From Novibacillus thermophilus (GTDB taxonomy: Bacteria > Bacillota > Bacilli > Thermoactinomycetales > Novibacillaceae), in contig NZ_CP019699.1 of the NCBI RefSeq assembly GCF_002005165.1, positions 620,001 through 684,000 of the forward strand: a DNA stretch of 64,000 nt, written 5' to 3'. Of this stretch, positions 63,557 through 64,000 are shown piece after piece. Under the pieces are notes generated by a model, which was given only the letters and a program-made list of their open reading frames with translations, was not told where the DNA came from and did no database searches. A program made the position numbers and the translations under genes. Position 1 is the first letter of the stretch; the number at the start of each line of letters is the position of its first letter.

Positions 63557-63887
63557 GTTTGTCCAAGGATAAAGGAGTGTGCGATTAGTTTTGTCATTGC
63601 GGTAGGGGAAATCAACCGCACGTATAAGGATTATAGATGATACAGCAGTTTCAGTATTGTGAGAACTTCCGAGAGAAACTCCCAATTTTTTGCTGGTACT
63701 GATCATTTTGGGAGGTTACCGACCGCCTTATACGATGCCTTCCTTTAGCTATGTCATGATGGATCAGTCATTGAGAACGTGTTGATAAGCGTAAGACACT
63801 CTATCAGACAGAAGCGTAAAGTCTCACTTGATGACACGGTCATTTTGTATAATATTGACGAAAATGTATTTAGTGAGAGGTGGGAAG
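63557..63887. other. Intergenic region before the LevR-like gene
   Basis: No clear gene. A short hydrophobic frame around 63680-63785 lacks a start and ribosome site. Close to the next gene are ATGAC-ACG-GTCAT (63831-63843), a palindrome, and TATAAT (63848-63853) without a good -35 box. Confidence 0.4.
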
Positions 63888-64000
63888 TTGAGTAATCAGT
63901 TGTGGGATACGTTGTGTCAAATGTGTGACGAGGCGCGAGACAAGTGGGGGGTAAGCGCACAAGAAATAGCGGATACATTGCAACAGCATCGCAGTAACGT
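63888..64000 (+). CDS. Start of a LevR-like sigma-54-interacting regulator (partial)
   Basis: A TTG preceded by GAGAGGTGGG opens a frame that runs off the window (37 residues seen). The peptide MSNQLWDTLCQMCDEARDKWGVSAQEIADTLQQHRSNV matches the N-terminal helix-turn-helix of LevR-family activators, where GVSAQEIA..L...RSNVSR is typical. Full proteins have an AAA+ sigma-54 domain and PTS regulation domains, controlling PTS sugar operons. Only the first domain is visible, so the call rests on that. Confidence 0.65.
   Translation, partial: MSNQLWDTLCQMCDEARDKWGVSAQEIADTLQQHRSN

Noticed and set aside
63600-63785. Hydrophobic fragment that could be a broken membrane gene
   Set aside because: No start codon with a ribosome site, and too short for a family match.
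1-64000. CRISPR arrays and rRNA genes
   Set aside because: I looked for evenly spaced direct repeats and rRNA signatures and saw none.

Overview
The window looks like chromosome of an endospore-forming Gram-positive bacterium of the order Bacillales with GC near 50%. Evidence for this is the spore cortex hydrolase SleB, a SpoVAF-type spore protein with a forespore-type promoter, the FadR-controlled lcfA/fadR/fadB/etfBA locus, Bacillus-type families (DUF1128, DUF309, PepV, MutS2), strong AGGAGG ribosome sites and frequent TTG/GTG starts. A thermophilic or Thermoactinomycetaceae-like member would fit, but the species cannot be read from the sequence.

Positions 1-16.1 kb are core-like: the end of pheT, zapA, a CvpA protein, polX, a D,D-carboxypeptidase, sleB, a small holin-like membrane protein, mutS2, a DUF350 protein, spoVAF, then fatty-acid beta-oxidation (lcfA, fadR, fadB, etfB, etfA) with two FadR-type operators. 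Positions 16.1-21.3 kb hold the pyruvate dehydrogenase operon pdhABCD. As written, pdhC carries a one-base frameshift in a G run that separates the E2 active site from the rest.

Positions 21.3-32 kb form an accessory catabolic region. It has a class-I glutamine-amidotransferase-like hydrolase, a TRAP-like permease with a small partner, a GntR/UTRA regulator and a DUF4387-DUF1446 pair. Next come an APC amino-acid permease (two frameshifts, both in G runs), an IclR regulator, a class III CoA-transferase and an acyl-CoA dehydrogenase. The APC permease and the CoA-transferase share almost the same promoter/operator, so one IclR protein probably controls both.

Positions 32-46 kb mix an uncharacterised DUF6179/DUF6323 pair, a decayed IS110 element and housekeeping genes: DUF1128, DUF309, a HesB-like protein, a CPA2 antiporter, an inositol-phosphatase-like enzyme, PepV, an NfeD-like protein, a polar amino-acid ABC importer and tRNA-Ala(CGC). 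At 46.3-48.1 kb a group IIC intron sits directly behind a terminator hairpin, as that class usually does.

Positions 48.2-57.2 kb look like a more AT-rich island for secreted polymer and carbohydrate use: a secreted asparaginase-type Ntn hydrolase, a sugar ABC importer without its own ATPase, a GH2 enzyme and a secreted modular GH43 enzyme. The two secreted enzymes end in similar FIMAH-type domains. hflX follows.

The most striking system is at 58.7-62.8 kb on the minus strand. A complete SAM-I (S-box) riboswitch with terminator precedes an operon of an MHS-family transporter, an acyl-CoA ligase and an atypical crotonase-fold protein. This suggests uptake and CoA activation of an organic acid tied to methionine/SAM status. 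The window ends with a DoxX-like protein, a small coupled membrane peptide and the start of a LevR-like sigma-54 activator.
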